Of a stretch of 64,000 bases of DNA, positions 9,030 to 18,145 are shown piece after piece. The translations under genes and the position numbers were made by a program. Numbering within the stretch: the stretch's first letter is position 1; each line of letters opens with the position of its first letter. Origin of the DNA: an uncultured Spirochaetia bacterium (lineage in GTDB: Bacteria > Spirochaetota > Spirochaetia > CAKZLE01); the NCBI GenBank assembly GCA_937125225.1, contig CAKZLE010000036.1, positions 53,331 through 117,330 of the forward strand. Direction: 5' to 3'. Below the pieces are notes generated by a model. It was given only the letters and a program-made list of their open reading frames with translations, was not told the origin of the DNA and made no database searches.

Positions 9030-9349
9030 GAGTGAGATTGATTGATGTAGCGAAAGTAATTCGTTCTAAGAATGCAGGACCCTTTGAACTGACCTTAGAT
9101 ATTATCCTCAAGGATGAGGAGATCTTCCAAAAGATCAAAGAGGCTCGAATTATTACCCCCGAGTTGATTTCCCATATGTATCATACCTCGATTGATGATA
9201 TACTAGGCATTATCTACTTTGATCCTGCCTATGCAGTGAAGATTACTTTGAAGAGAAGGATCCCCTCCGGGTCCTTTGGAGAGACCGATATCTATGGTGC
9301 TCAACAGCATGCACCATTAGCAGCAATGGAGTTCGAACTACGTGTATAA
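9026..9349 (+). CDS. DUF4387 small protein, probable partner of the AtuA-like protein
   Basis: A 107-residue soluble protein with the DUF4387 signatures IRSKNAGPFELT near the N-terminus, FDPAYAVKIT mid-protein and DIYGAQQHAPL at the C-terminus. A strong ribosome site (AAAGGAGGT) lies inside the end of the AtuA-like gene, whose stop overlaps this start. Strict linkage and overlap suggest the two proteins form one complex. Its function is unknown; a subunit of a hydratase or dehydratase in glutamate degradation is an inference from operon position. Confidence 0.8.
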   Translation: MRVRLIDVAKVIRSKNAGPFELTLDIILKDEEIFQKIKEARIITPELISHMYHTSIDDILGIIYFDPAYAVKITLKRRIPSGSFGETDIYGAQQHAPLAAMEFELRV

Positions 9350-10280
9350 AAGACCGATACCAGTAAAAGAGAATCTGATCTACTCAACCTATTATGCGCC
9401 TAGGGGAAGGCAGAGGCTATATGCTCTCGGACGTGAACTAGCACAACGGTACCTTGCCCCCTCAGATCTCCTTATCGGTATCATTGGGAAAGCTGGCTCT
9501 GGTAAATCAACATTGATCAAAGGGCTGTTCCCGGGATTAGAATTGACAAATGATGATACTGGGGTGAATGTGAGAAGTACTCCTCTGTTCACCTTCTCAG
9601 AAGATGATTTCTTCTCTGGTCATACGTTCCATATCGATTATAGCTATGAGACAGCCTTCCATCAGAGATTTGAGATCATTGAATCGATCAATAGAGCTAT
9701 CGACAATAATAGAAGGGTGATCGTAGAACACTTCGATCTACTCTATCCTCACCTTGGATATAATGCCCAGATCCTGTTCGGGATCGGAGAAGAGGTCATC
9801 GTCGCGAGGCCGACAGTATTCGGTCCTAATCCGGGGAGTATCAAGAAAGTTGTTGATAAGACTATCAGATATCGTCTAATGGCACATTCTGCAGAAGATA
9901 TCACAAGTATGGTACTCAAAGATGATTATGATTATCACAATCCAGTACTCCATTCGGATGTGAAACATGGGTTCGTGATCAGCTTTCCTGATAAACCGGA
10001 TATATCCATACCTGAGTTGGAGAAGAAGATACTCGCATTTATACAAGAGGATATCCCTATCAAACCATGTGGAGAGAGTCACATTCAGATAGGTGAGGAA
10101 AAGGTATTCTGTACCGGGATCAGGACCCATGTATCAAGGACTTCAGATATTGAAGGATTTCATTTCAAAAAGAGTTTCATATACGATCCAATCTCAAAAC
10201 AGTATCTATTGGTTGGGGTCGTCGGTTCGAAAGAAGATGCCGGTTTTGATGACATCCTCTCTAGTCCAGATGAAGACTGA
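9342..10280 (+). CDS. P-loop protein with alanyl-tRNA-synthetase SAD-like C-terminal domain, linked to glutamate mutase operon
   Basis: The 312-residue protein has YYAPRGRQRLYALG near the N-terminus, a clear Walker A loop (GKAGSGKSTL, about residues 49-58) and a downstream hydrophobic strand VIVEHFDLL. A C-terminal part rich in His and Cys recalls the second additional domain of alanyl-tRNA synthetase; that name is used in clostridial annotations of similar proteins next to glutamate mutase, from memory. The start is a GTG overlapping the DUF4387 stop. It may be a kinase or NTPase regulating the pathway or maturing a cofactor. The role is unknown. Confidence 0.65.
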   Translation: MYKRPIPVKENLIYSTYYAPRGRQRLYALGRELAQRYLAPSDLLIGIIGKAGSGKSTLIKGLFPGLELTNDDTGVNVRSTPLFTFSEDDFFSGHTFHIDYSYETAFHQRFEIIESINRAIDNNRRVIVEHFDLLYPHLGYNAQILFGIGEEVIVARPTVFGPNPGSIKKVVDKTIRYRLMAHSAEDITSMVLKDDYDYHNPVLHSDVKHGFVISFPDKPDISIPELEKKILAFIQEDIPIKPCGESHIQIGEEKVFCTGIRTHVSRTSDIEGFHFKKSFIYDPISKQYLLVGVVGSKEDAGFDDILSSPDED

Positions 10281-10303
10281 TAGATTCCGACTAATAAGAA
10301 AGA

Positions 10304-11644
10304 TCAAGCTTTCTTTGGTAGAAGAACCTTGCATTGGACCATATTGTATTCAGTATTCCTGATCGATACGGTTCCTCCAAGAAGGGTAGTGATTCTCTTG
10401 ACTACCGATAACCCGAGTCCTGCACCGGACTTACCACGGGAGAAGTCATCTTTGATCAATTCATGGAAGATCTGAGGTAAGATCTCTGGTGAGATCATTC
10501 CTGTGTTCTCTACGGTGAACAGAATCCCCTCTGGTACATCTTTCCCATAGATGTGGATGTCACCACCTTCCGGTGTATAGTTGAAGGCATTATCAAGAAT
10601 CGCTCCGAATGCTTTTGTGATCAAGCTTAGGTCAGTAGAGAAATCGAATTTTTCGATCTCTTGAAGTACTGAGATATCTTTTGTCTTCTTGATATCCTGA
10701 AAAGAGTACTTGAGGACATCGACGAGTTCGGAACTGTGGACTACTGTGTAGTTCACCTTTTGGTCAGGTGAATCGAGTTGGGCAAGATCTATGAACGACG
10801 AGATCCTGTTTCCTAAGGTCACTAGTTCATCATTCATTGAATTGAAGATCTTATCAGAGGGGGTGAAGACATGGTCACAAAGACCTTCAATCTGAACACG
10901 AAGAGATGTGACAGGTGTGTTGAGATCATGTCCGATATTATTCAACCATGCCGCTCTACTTCTCTCGTTAGATATGATCTCTTGCTGGAGTCTTTCAGCT
11001 GCTTTTGAGATATCATAGAGCTCTTTGATATCTGTTTTGGTATTGATCTCAGCAGTATTGATTCCCTCTGTCAGTTTAGATAGAGAATCAGAGATCTGGG
11101 TAATTGGGGTCATGATGTTCTTTGATAAGAGATAGGCTAATATGAATGAACAGAGTACTGAAGTGACAAAGCTGATCAATAGGGTGAAGAGTAATCTATT
11201 GATATAGTCCTTTGTGATGTCATAGGTGTTTGGTGAAATAGTCAAAACCTTAGCGACACCCATCTGTTCTCCCAGGTATTCGATCGGGAGGTCATATGCT
11301 TTTAGATTGATCTCATTTGCTGTTCTTGGATCATCTCCATTTTTACGGGACCATCTGAAAAGCTGTTCTCCTGAAGTATCGTAAAAGGTCAAACCGGTGA
11401 TCCTGTTATCGTCGATTGAATTGATGATGATATCTTCGAAGATCACCGTGCGTCCTAACGTTTCCTGTTCTTCTGCGAAGGCGAGGTTCTTCGTGACTAT
11501 CTCTGTATATTCTTCGATGATCGTATCATGCCACTTACTCGTTGAGATACGAGTCGAGATATACATAGATCCTAAGACAATGATAAGGACTAATGTGATG
11601 GTGATGATCATTGACCCGAAGATCTTAGAAAAAAGTGAACGCAT
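10304..11644 (-). CDS. Membrane sensor histidine kinase
   Basis: From ATG 11644 the protein has 446 residues: a membrane segment at the N-terminus (FGSMIITITLVLIIVLGSMY), an extracytoplasmic sensor region of about 125 residues, a second membrane segment (LLFTLLISFVTSVLCSFILA), a HAMP linker, a HisKA domain with the phosphoacceptor in NIGHDLNTPV, and an HATPase domain with the N box (AILDNAFNYTP) and G box (SGAGLGLSVV). An in-frame upstream extension lacks a ribosome site. It lies 23 bases after its response regulator, so they form a normal pair. The stimulus is unknown; the divergent secreted protein is the obvious target. Confidence 0.92.
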   Translation of the reverse strand: MRSLFSKIFGSMIITITLVLIIVLGSMYISTRISTSKWHDTIIEEYTEIVTKNLAFAEEQETLGRTVIFEDIIINSIDDNRITGLTFYDTSGEQLFRWSRKNGDDPRTANEINLKAYDLPIEYLGEQMGVAKVLTISPNTYDITKDYINRLLFTLLISFVTSVLCSFILAYLLSKNIMTPITQISDSLSKLTEGINTAEINTKTDIKELYDISKAAERLQQEIISNERSRAAWLNNIGHDLNTPVTSLRVQIEGLCDHVFTPSDKIFNSMNDELVTLGNRISSFIDLAQLDSPDQKVNYTVVHSSELVDVLKYSFQDIKKTKDISVLQEIEKFDFSTDLSLITKAFGAILDNAFNYTPEGGDIHIYGKDVPEGILFTVENTGMISPEILPQIFHELIKDDFSRGKSGAGLGLSVVKRITTLLGGTVSIRNTEYNMVQCKVLLPKKA

Positions 11645-11667
11645 CTTTATGGTATCCTCACTGCTTG

Positions 11668-12357
11668 CTATTGCTGTTTTCCTGTGAATACATATCCATA
11701 TCCACGTATAGTCGAAATCCAACTAGAGCTTCCTAGTTTAGATCTTATGTTCTTGATATGAGTATCTACGATCCTGTCATTGGAGTCATAGGAATAGTCA
11801 AGACAATATTCTAGTATATGTTCTCTTGAGATCACACTCCCGAAGTTCTCTATGAGATGGGCCAATATCTTCCATTCTGCAGCAGTCAGAATGATCGAAT
11901 CATCATTGACAGAGAGACTATGTCTCGACTGGTCAAAATGCAGGATGTCCTGTCCAAGGACCCAGTCGTTCTCCTCTTTGGTAGCTGGTTCTGATTTCTC
12001 TATTCTGTTCAGAACCGCCTTTACCCTCAGTACGAGTTCTTTCGGGGAGAACGGTTTCACGATATAATCATCAGCTCCAAGTTCAAAACCCATGATCCTG
12101 TCGGATTCAGAGCTTTTTGCTGTCATGAATATTATTGGGAACTTATGTTTTGACAAAAGTCGTTTCGCGAGAAGGAAGCCATCCCCATCGGGTAACATGA
12201 CATCCAATATTGCTAGATCAGGAGCCTCTTTTGTGATTGCTCTCTCAATATCTTTGATATTGACAAAGGACTTAACCATGAAGCCTGATAATTCCAGGTA
12301 GGCATGGAGACTCTCTCTGATTGCATCTGTATCTTCAACTACATAAATATTTTTCAT
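11668..12357 (-). CDS. OmpR/PhoB-family response regulator
   Basis: From ATG 12357 the protein has 229 residues. The receiver domain (1-120) has the acidic pair VEDTD, the phosphoacceptor Asp in LAILDVMLPDGDG, and Lys in IVKPFSPKEL. The C-terminal winged helix ends with RIVDTHIKNIRSKLG and IRGYGYVF, typical of OmpR/PhoB. A 22-residue upstream extension is probably not translated. It precedes the sensor kinase on the same strand and is divergent from the secreted protein gene at 12528. The shared upstream region carries tandem 10-11-base repeats suited to this type of regulator. Confidence 0.94.
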   Translation of the reverse strand: MKNIYVVEDTDAIRESLHAYLELSGFMVKSFVNIKDIERAITKEAPDLAILDVMLPDGDGFLLAKRLLSKHKFPIIFMTAKSSESDRIMGFELGADDYIVKPFSPKELVLRVKAVLNRIEKSEPATKEENDWVLGQDILHFDQSRHSLSVNDDSIILTAAEWKILAHLIENFGSVISREHILEYCLDYSYDSNDRIVDTHIKNIRSKLGSSSWISTIRGYGYVFTGKQQ

Positions 12358-12409
12358 GGTTCTAGTATGCCGTAGGATGGTTTCTTTGGCAATCTTTATC
12401 ACATATACG

Positions 12410-12448
12410 CTACAAAACTTCACAAGAACTACACATATCTACATAAAG
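12410..12448. promoter_or_regulatory. Tandem direct repeats, candidate binding sites of the adjacent response regulator
   Basis: CTACAAAACT (12410), CTTCACAAGA (12418), CTACACATAT (12429) and CTACATAAAG (12439) are stacked with start spacings of 8, 11 and 10 bases between the divergent regulator and secreted-protein genes. A further CTACA lies at 12461. OmpR/PhoB proteins usually bind as tandem dimers on direct repeats about 10-11 bases apart. Only the spacing and similarity support the call. Confidence 0.45.
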
Positions 12449-12527
12449 AAAACATATTCTCTACAGATTGAGCACAAAAATCTCCTTTAGAGTTAAATGA
12501 TATTAAATCTAGCTTTGGAGGAAACGA

Positions 12528-13520
12528 ATGAAGAGAATCATGATAGCTGCCTGCCTAATAGTATTTGCAGCTGTAAGTATCTGTGCTGTTGATGTGTCTG
12601 GAGAGTTTTCATACTATATGGGGATTCCCCTTGATGGTAGCGCTTTTTATGAATCAGGATATGATACCGATTCATCGGGGAATGAACTATTCTCTGGTGA
12701 CTTTGCCATCGATGTTACTGGTGAGAACTATTCAGTCAGCGTAAGTGGGAATGATGGAGTCTTCGATCTTGACGCCCTGGAGGGGGTCCTAGAGATAGAC
12801 TTGACCGGTTCTTTAGAAACGATCGATATCGAGCTCCCGGCGGATGTGACAGTCGAGGTTGGAAACTCTGAATACTATGGTCAGGGATATTACTATGATC
12901 CTAATGGGAATTATACAGGTCTTGTCTATACACAGGGAGATACCGGTCTGGGGGTAGCTGTCGATTTTGATTCTTTTGATATTATCTTAGGAACTGATGT
13001 CCTGACGCTAAATGATGCTGATGCTTCAACAACAGCAGATATTGTAGTAGGAGTGGGTATGGCTCCTGCTGATGGGCTATCACTGGCAGTCTCTTATGAT
13101 ACAGTTATGAACACGATTGCAACTTCTGGTAGTATTGACCTCACTGCAATGACTGACATCGAGGTTGATACTCTGGAAGTCTCCTATGGTGTTGATACCG
13201 AAGTAGATGACCTCAGCGATATTGCTCTTGGAGTCTGTGTTGATACTTCGATCGAGGGGATAGATTCGACCCTCTGGTATGAGTATAACAATTCCGGTTC
13301 GAATGAGCATGAGGTATATGGTTCTTTCGGGTATTCCCTGACTGATGAATTCTATCCTTATGCATCTGTAGGATGCACCGATATCGCAGATTTCTCCAAT
13401 GCTGTAGAATATGGGATCGGTGGTACATTGACACTTGGAGATATCAGTTATACGGCTGATCTCTCTGGATCGACATCTGCAACACCAGAGGTATTACTGG
13501 GAATCGATCTCTCTTTCTAA
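12528..13520 (+). CDS. Secreted or outer-membrane beta-rich protein of unknown family
   Basis: A 330-residue protein with a clear signal peptide (MKRIMIAACLIVFAAVSICA, cleavage near residue 20) and no lipobox. The mature part is acidic, rich in Asp, Gly, Ser, Tyr and Val, and alternates polar and hydrophobic residues as in beta-strands (for example LGVAVDFDSFDIILGTDVLTL). It ends in a hydrophobic strand closing with LLGIDLSF, the aromatic C-terminal residue typical of outer-membrane barrels. A strong GGAGG lies before the ATG. It is divergent from a two-component system and is probably its target. I recognise no named family; a porin-like or surface role is inferred. Confidence 0.75.
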   Translation: MKRIMIAACLIVFAAVSICAVDVSGEFSYYMGIPLDGSAFYESGYDTDSSGNELFSGDFAIDVTGENYSVSVSGNDGVFDLDALEGVLEIDLTGSLETIDIELPADVTVEVGNSEYYGQGYYYDPNGNYTGLVYTQGDTGLGVAVDFDSFDIILGTDVLTLNDADASTTADIVVGVGMAPADGLSLAVSYDTVMNTIATSGSIDLTAMTDIEVDTLEVSYGVDTEVDDLSDIALGVCVDTSIEGIDSTLWYEYNNSGSNEHEVYGSFGYSLTDEFYPYASVGCTDIADFSNAVEYGIGGTLTLGDISYTADLSGSTSATPEVLLGIDLSF

Positions 13521-13588
13521 TACATTCATTAAGAAAAACCGGGGTCTCCTTCACTCCTAAATGTTCGGGATCCCTTTTATTTAGCTAT

Positions 13589-13625
13589 TGCCCTCTGTTC
13601 TGAGTTTCAGAAGAGGGCATTTTTT
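13589..13625 (+). terminator. Rho-independent terminator of the secreted-protein gene
   Basis: TGCCCTCT(G)TTCTGA pairs with TCAGAAGAGGGCA around a 4-base loop with one bulged G, followed by five or six Ts. The T-run overlaps the stop codon of the convergent MATE gene. On the minus strand the hairpin is followed by ATAGCTAAAT, so it serves mainly the plus strand. Confidence 0.85.
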
Positions 13626-15000
13626 ATATATCAGAGAGAACGTTGATCCATTTTCTTGATCGTATGCGAAAGAGGCTGAGCATTACCTTGTACAACTCTT
13701 CGATGGCTAATAAGAGATACAGTTGATGGAGCGGGAGCCCGATCACCAACCCTCCGATGACAGCAAGAGGGACTCCGACGCACCAGACGCTCGAAAGTTC
13801 GAGGAATAGTGAGAATCTAGTATCTCCACCACTTCTGAGTATCCCTACGACAGTATGCATGTTCAAGACCTTCAGAGGGAGGATCAATCCTATCATCATC
13901 AATGATAGCGTTGTAGTTCTCATGATCTCCTCAGAGACATTGAATGCTTTAGGGACAATGGGAGCGAATAAGATCATGAAGGCACCCATGATGGCCCCAA
14001 TGATCAGAGCTATATAGAGGAATCTTCTTGCATAGGCCTCAGCTAACTCCAGATTTTTCTCACCGATCCTGTTCCCTATCATCACCGCACATGCATTGGC
14101 TGTTCCCATGAATACGACAAAGAATAGCCCCTGGATCGCCTCGACGACATTTGCAGATGCGATCACTTGAGTTCCCATACGTGCGAATACGATCTTATAG
14201 ACGACCATCCCGATAGACCATACGACCTCATTGAGGATGACCGGTAGAGCGGTCTTGAAATATTTCGGTATGAACTCCTTGTCGATCGTGAGGAAGTCTC
14301 TTATTGAGCCTGCGACATGGAGCTTCTGTCTGTAGGTGAAAAACAGGATGATGAACATCTCGATCCCACGGGATATTGCTGTAGCAATCGCAGCTCCTGC
14401 TATCCCCATAGCTGGGAAACCCATCTTTCCGAAAATCAGTATATAGTTCAGGATTATATTGGTAACTACCGAAACGGCGGTACCGATCAATGGTATCTGA
14501 GCCTTCTCAGTACTTCTCAGTGCAAAAGCGAATATCATCGAGATCGCGGTGAAGATATAGCTTATCCCAACGATTCGCAGGTAGGTGGCACCAGCTTCGA
14601 CTACAGCAGGATCTGGAGTGAAAATACTCATGACAAATCTTGGCGCTGCGATCGAGACTGCTGAGAAGAGTACTCCTGCAGACAATCCGATCATCATAGA
14701 GATTCCCATAGTCATATGGATCTTCTTTATGTTCTTACTACCCCAGAATTGAGCGATGAAGACAGATGAGCCGCTGCTGATTCCAAAGAGGATCAGCATG
14801 ATAAGAAAGAACATCTGATTCGCAAGCCCTACAGCTGCAAGGGCGATGTCGCCAAGCTGACCTATCATCAAGGTGTCTATGAATGAGAGAGAGGAGCCAA
14901 GAAGGCTCTGGAGTATGATCGGTCCGGCTATCAGAAGGAGCTTCTTATAGAAGCCAGGACCTATTTTCACCCTATGAGATGATAATTGATTAGTTGTCAT
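13624..15000 (-). CDS. MATE-family multidrug/cation antiporter
   Basis: This 458-residue integral membrane protein has about 12 hydrophobic segments arranged as two similar halves. MATE features include SFIDTLMIGQLGDIALAAVGLANQ in the first half and NACAVMIGNRIGEKN in the second. Such proteins export drugs or metabolites using Na+ or H+. The gene is monocistronic: the next minus-strand gene upstream (ygiQ) ends 47 bases away and the downstream neighbour is convergent. The substrate cannot be read from the sequence. Confidence 0.92.
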   Translation of the reverse strand: MTTNQLSSHRVKIGPGFYKKLLLIAGPIILQSLLGSSLSFIDTLMIGQLGDIALAAVGLANQMFFLIMLILFGISSGSSVFIAQFWGSKNIKKIHMTMGISMMIGLSAGVLFSAVSIAAPRFVMSIFTPDPAVVEAGATYLRIVGISYIFTAISMIFAFALRSTEKAQIPLIGTAVSVVTNIILNYILIFGKMGFPAMGIAGAAIATAISRGIEMFIILFFTYRQKLHVAGSIRDFLTIDKEFIPKYFKTALPVILNEVVWSIGMVVYKIVFARMGTQVIASANVVEAIQGLFFVVFMGTANACAVMIGNRIGEKNLELAEAYARRFLYIALIIGAIMGAFMILFAPIVPKAFNVSEEIMRTTTLSLMMIGLILPLKVLNMHTVVGILRSGGDTRFSLFLELSSVWCVGVPLAVIGGLVIGLPLHQLYLLLAIEELYKVMLSLFRIRSRKWINVLSDI

Positions 15001-15047
15001 GGGACCTTGTTAAACCTTTGTGGTAAAGAAGTCAATAGAGCTTTACT

Positions 15048-16955
15048 CTATCGACGTTTTCTCCCCCTCTTTTGTGGTGGGTTGCTCCTTTTACGAATCA
15101 GGCAGTCTGGTCCGTTTCCGATAAGATCCTCTCTATCAGCCTTCTTTAAAGCTTCAGCTACAAGATGATAGTTCTCTGACTTGTGGAAATGGAGAAGTGC
15201 CCGTTGGAGGTTCTTCTCTCTTCCTTTAGGGACATAGATTTCAGCAAAATCTCTATCGGGTCGAGGATCGAGACCTGTATAGTACATGCAGGTCGCTACG
15301 GTCCCTGGAGTGGGATAGAAATCTTGGATCTGGTCCGGTATGAAGTGATTCTTCTTCAGGTATAAGGCTAGTTGCACCGCATCTCCTATCGTAGAACCTG
15401 GATGGCTCGATATGAAATAGGGGATGATATACTGCTTTTTATCGGCATCTTTATTCGCTTTTTGAAAATATGAGGAGAACTCTTCGAACAGGTCTATCTT
15501 AGGTTTTCCCATAGCATCAAGGACTCTTGGGACCACATGCTCAGGAGCGACCTTCAACTGTCCACTGGTATGGTGTTCAGCAAGCTCTTTGATGAAACGA
15601 TCTCGGACTTCCTTTTTTGGTGCTCTCAGAAGGTAATCATATCTGATCCCTGATCTGACGAATACCTTCTTGATCCCCTTTATCTCGCGTATCTCCTTGA
15701 GCAGCGAAAGGTAGGATTCATGAGAATCCTGAAGAGCAGGGCAGGGTTCGGGAAACAGGCACTGGCGATCGGAACAGGGGCCAGCACTCGCCTGTTTCTT
15801 ACAGGCAGGTGCTCTGAAGTTAGCCGTAGGACCCCCTACATCATGGATATACCCTTTGAAGGAGGGATCCTCTGTGAGGAGTTTTGCCTCTTTCACCAAT
15901 GATTCATGACTTCTTGCCTGGATCACTCTTCCCTGGTGATAGGTCAAGGCACAGAATGTACAGGCACCAAAACATCCTCGGGTACTTGCAAGACTGAACT
16001 TCACCTCTGCAAGTGCAGGTATACCTCCAGCTTTGTCATAGTCAGGATGCCAGGTCCTTGTGAAAGGAAGTTCATAGACCCTGTCGAGAGCTTCTGTTGA
16101 GAGGGGTCTTATTGGAGGGTTCTGTATGACCACATGAGTCGGATAGTGTTCGATGAGCCTTTCAGGTCTCATGGGATTCTCATGCAGAATCCTCTTTTGG
16201 ATCGATAGGGCGTAGGCTCTTTTACCTGCTGGTGTCCCTGTGTTCGATGTACTGTCACGTTCAGATATAGTCTGGAAGTCAGGGAGTAAGATCTCTGGAT
16301 AGGAATAGATAGGTTCCCTATCTTTCTCTTCCTTCAGAGTCTGTGCGAAGAGTGTTCCTGGAACATCCTGGATCGATGCTATGGGTTCTCCCTGTTTGAG
16401 TCTTTCACAAATAGTAGAAACCGTCTCCTCAGCCATACCAAATACCAATAGGTCGGCTTTAGCATCAAGGAGGATAGAACGTCTGATCTTATCTGACCAG
16501 TAGTCATAATGGGCTAAACGTCTAAGTGAAGCTTCAAGACCTCCAATGATCAGAGGGATTCCTTTGAAGACCTGTTTTGCCTTCGCTGAATAGGTAAGGA
16601 TAGCCCTATCAGGTCGCAGTCCCATCTTACCACCAGGGCTGTAACTGTCGCTCCTTCTTGGTTTATTACCAGAGGTATAGTGGGCGACCATAGAATCCAG
16701 ATTCCCTGCAGTGATCATACAGGCGATAGTGGGGATTCCGAGTTTCAGAAAATCATCTGTGCTATCCCATCTTGGTTGTGCGATGATACCGACTCTGAAC
16801 CCTTGTGATTCGAGTACTCGACCGATGAGGGCCGTACCGAAAGTAGGATGGTCCACATAGGCATCACCACTTATGATTATGATATCACAGGCATCCCAAT
16901 TGCGAGCCTGCATCTCTTCTCTGTTCGTAGCCAGGAAATTATTTATATTATTCAT
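15048..16955 (-). CDS. ygiQ: YgiQ-family (UPF0313) radical SAM protein
   Basis: The 635-residue protein has an N-terminal domain with B12-binding-like features (IIISGDAYVDHPTFGTA) and a radical SAM core with the cluster motif CFGACTFC. A family-specific Cys-rich stretch follows (about residues 380-410, including CKKQ and CLFPEPC) and then APEHV. The C-terminus is basic (KRGRKRR). YgiQ proteins are widespread and their reaction is unknown; a B12-dependent radical modification is possible. It is divergent from the lipid-kinase-like gene, with 170 AT-rich bases between. Confidence 0.93.
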   Translation of the reverse strand: MNNINNFLATNREEMQARNWDACDIIIISGDAYVDHPTFGTALIGRVLESQGFRVGIIAQPRWDSTDDFLKLGIPTIACMITAGNLDSMVAHYTSGNKPRRSDSYSPGGKMGLRPDRAILTYSAKAKQVFKGIPLIIGGLEASLRRLAHYDYWSDKIRRSILLDAKADLLVFGMAEETVSTICERLKQGEPIASIQDVPGTLFAQTLKEEKDREPIYSYPEILLPDFQTISERDSTSNTGTPAGKRAYALSIQKRILHENPMRPERLIEHYPTHVVIQNPPIRPLSTEALDRVYELPFTRTWHPDYDKAGGIPALAEVKFSLASTRGCFGACTFCALTYHQGRVIQARSHESLVKEAKLLTEDPSFKGYIHDVGGPTANFRAPACKKQASAGPCSDRQCLFPEPCPALQDSHESYLSLLKEIREIKGIKKVFVRSGIRYDYLLRAPKKEVRDRFIKELAEHHTSGQLKVAPEHVVPRVLDAMGKPKIDLFEEFSSYFQKANKDADKKQYIIPYFISSHPGSTIGDAVQLALYLKKNHFIPDQIQDFYPTPGTVATCMYYTGLDPRPDRDFAEIYVPKGREKNLQRALLHFHKSENYHLVAEALKKADREDLIGNGPDCLIRKRSNPPQKRGRKRR

Positions 16956-17129
16956 TATTTTCTATCATAAATAATTAGTTTAAGTCTGTGAATAGTTAAT
17001 AAAATGGTGTATAATAAGTATTCAATAAAAATGATATGTTTCTTCATCATAAAATCCTATAAACGATAATTACGCTATATTTGATTACTGTTATGACATA
17101 GGTGTGCCTGAGAAGAAATAGGTGAAGTG

Positions 17130-18077
17130 ATGAAAGATATAGATAAAAAAGAGCAACGGATCAGGATCATATTGAATCCAGCTGCAGCAAAGGGGAAAGC
17201 TGCAAGATTAAAAGGAACCATTGATCGATACCTAAAGCAACACGGAATTATAGCAGAGTATATTGAGACTCAAGAAGAATGGCACGCTGCAAAGCTTGCT
17301 AAGCAGGCTGCTGAAGAAGGTGTTGATATCATAGTTGCTGCTGGTGGTGACGGAACCTGTAATGAGGTGGCTAATGGAATCATGGCTGCTGACCTGCCGG
17401 TAGATAAAAGACCGAAACTGGCAATATTCCCCATTGGAAGAGGTAATGATTTTGCCTATGTATGTGAAATACCAAAACGTGTTGAAGCGTTCTGTAATCT
17501 TATTATACAGGGTAGAAGCCGAAATATAGATGTTGGTAAAGTGTCTGGAGGATTATATCCTGAAGGACGGTACTTTCTTAATGGTGTTGGTGTGGGTTTC
17601 GAACCCATGGTCACGATGAAGGCTAGTGAGTATAAGAGGATAAGCGGTATACCAAGTTATATCGTAGCTCTATTGAGCATCATAGCTCACTACCCTGCAG
17701 CGGTTCCGACACGACTTGAGATCGATGATGAGGTGCATGAGATTTCTACCCAGCAGATATCTGTCTGTAATGGGAGAAGGATGGGTGGGGCATTCCTAAT
17801 GGGACCCGATGCTATCCCCTATGATGGATTTCTTGATTATCTATTCATTGATAGGCCGTTAAGTGTAGGTATGATACTACGATTGGTCATGAGATTCTTG
17901 AAAGGTTCTCAGAAGAGTCATCCATATGTTCAGTCCGGCTTAGCTGAAACTTTGGAAATCTCTTCTGCATCAGAAGATCTTGTTTGTCATGCTGATGGAG
18001 AGACCATCTCAAAAGGATGTGATTCATTGACAATTGAGATCGAATCTAGTGCGATTGAACTTATTTGTACTATTTGA
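17130..18077 (+). CDS. Diacylglycerol/sphingosine-kinase-like lipid kinase (DagK catalytic domain)
   Basis: The 315-residue protein has the DAGK_cat fold: NPAAAKGKAARL at the N-terminus and the nucleotide-binding loop VAAGGDGTCNEVANG (about residues 70-84), then FPIGRGNDFAY and a conserved GFEPMV stretch. Soluble bacterial DgkB/YegS-type enzymes phosphorylate diacylglycerol or related lipids at the membrane surface to recycle them. A GTG at 17127 opens the frame, but AGGTGA suits the ATG at 17130. It precedes the glycosidase gene by 68 bases. Exact lipid is not known. Confidence 0.9.
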   Translation: MKDIDKKEQRIRIILNPAAAKGKAARLKGTIDRYLKQHGIIAEYIETQEEWHAAKLAKQAAEEGVDIIVAAGGDGTCNEVANGIMAADLPVDKRPKLAIFPIGRGNDFAYVCEIPKRVEAFCNLIIQGRSRNIDVGKVSGGLYPEGRYFLNGVGVGFEPMVTMKASEYKRISGIPSYIVALLSIIAHYPAAVPTRLEIDDEVHEISTQQISVCNGRRMGGAFLMGPDAIPYDGFLDYLFIDRPLSVGMILRLVMRFLKGSQKSHPYVQSGLAETLEISSASEDLVCHADGETISKGCDSLTIEIESSAIELICTI

Positions 18078-18145
18078 CTTGTGGTCAAGATATTTTGTAT
18101 CTTCTATGTTCCCGGCAATATATTTATCAGCTTAAGGAGATCTAG

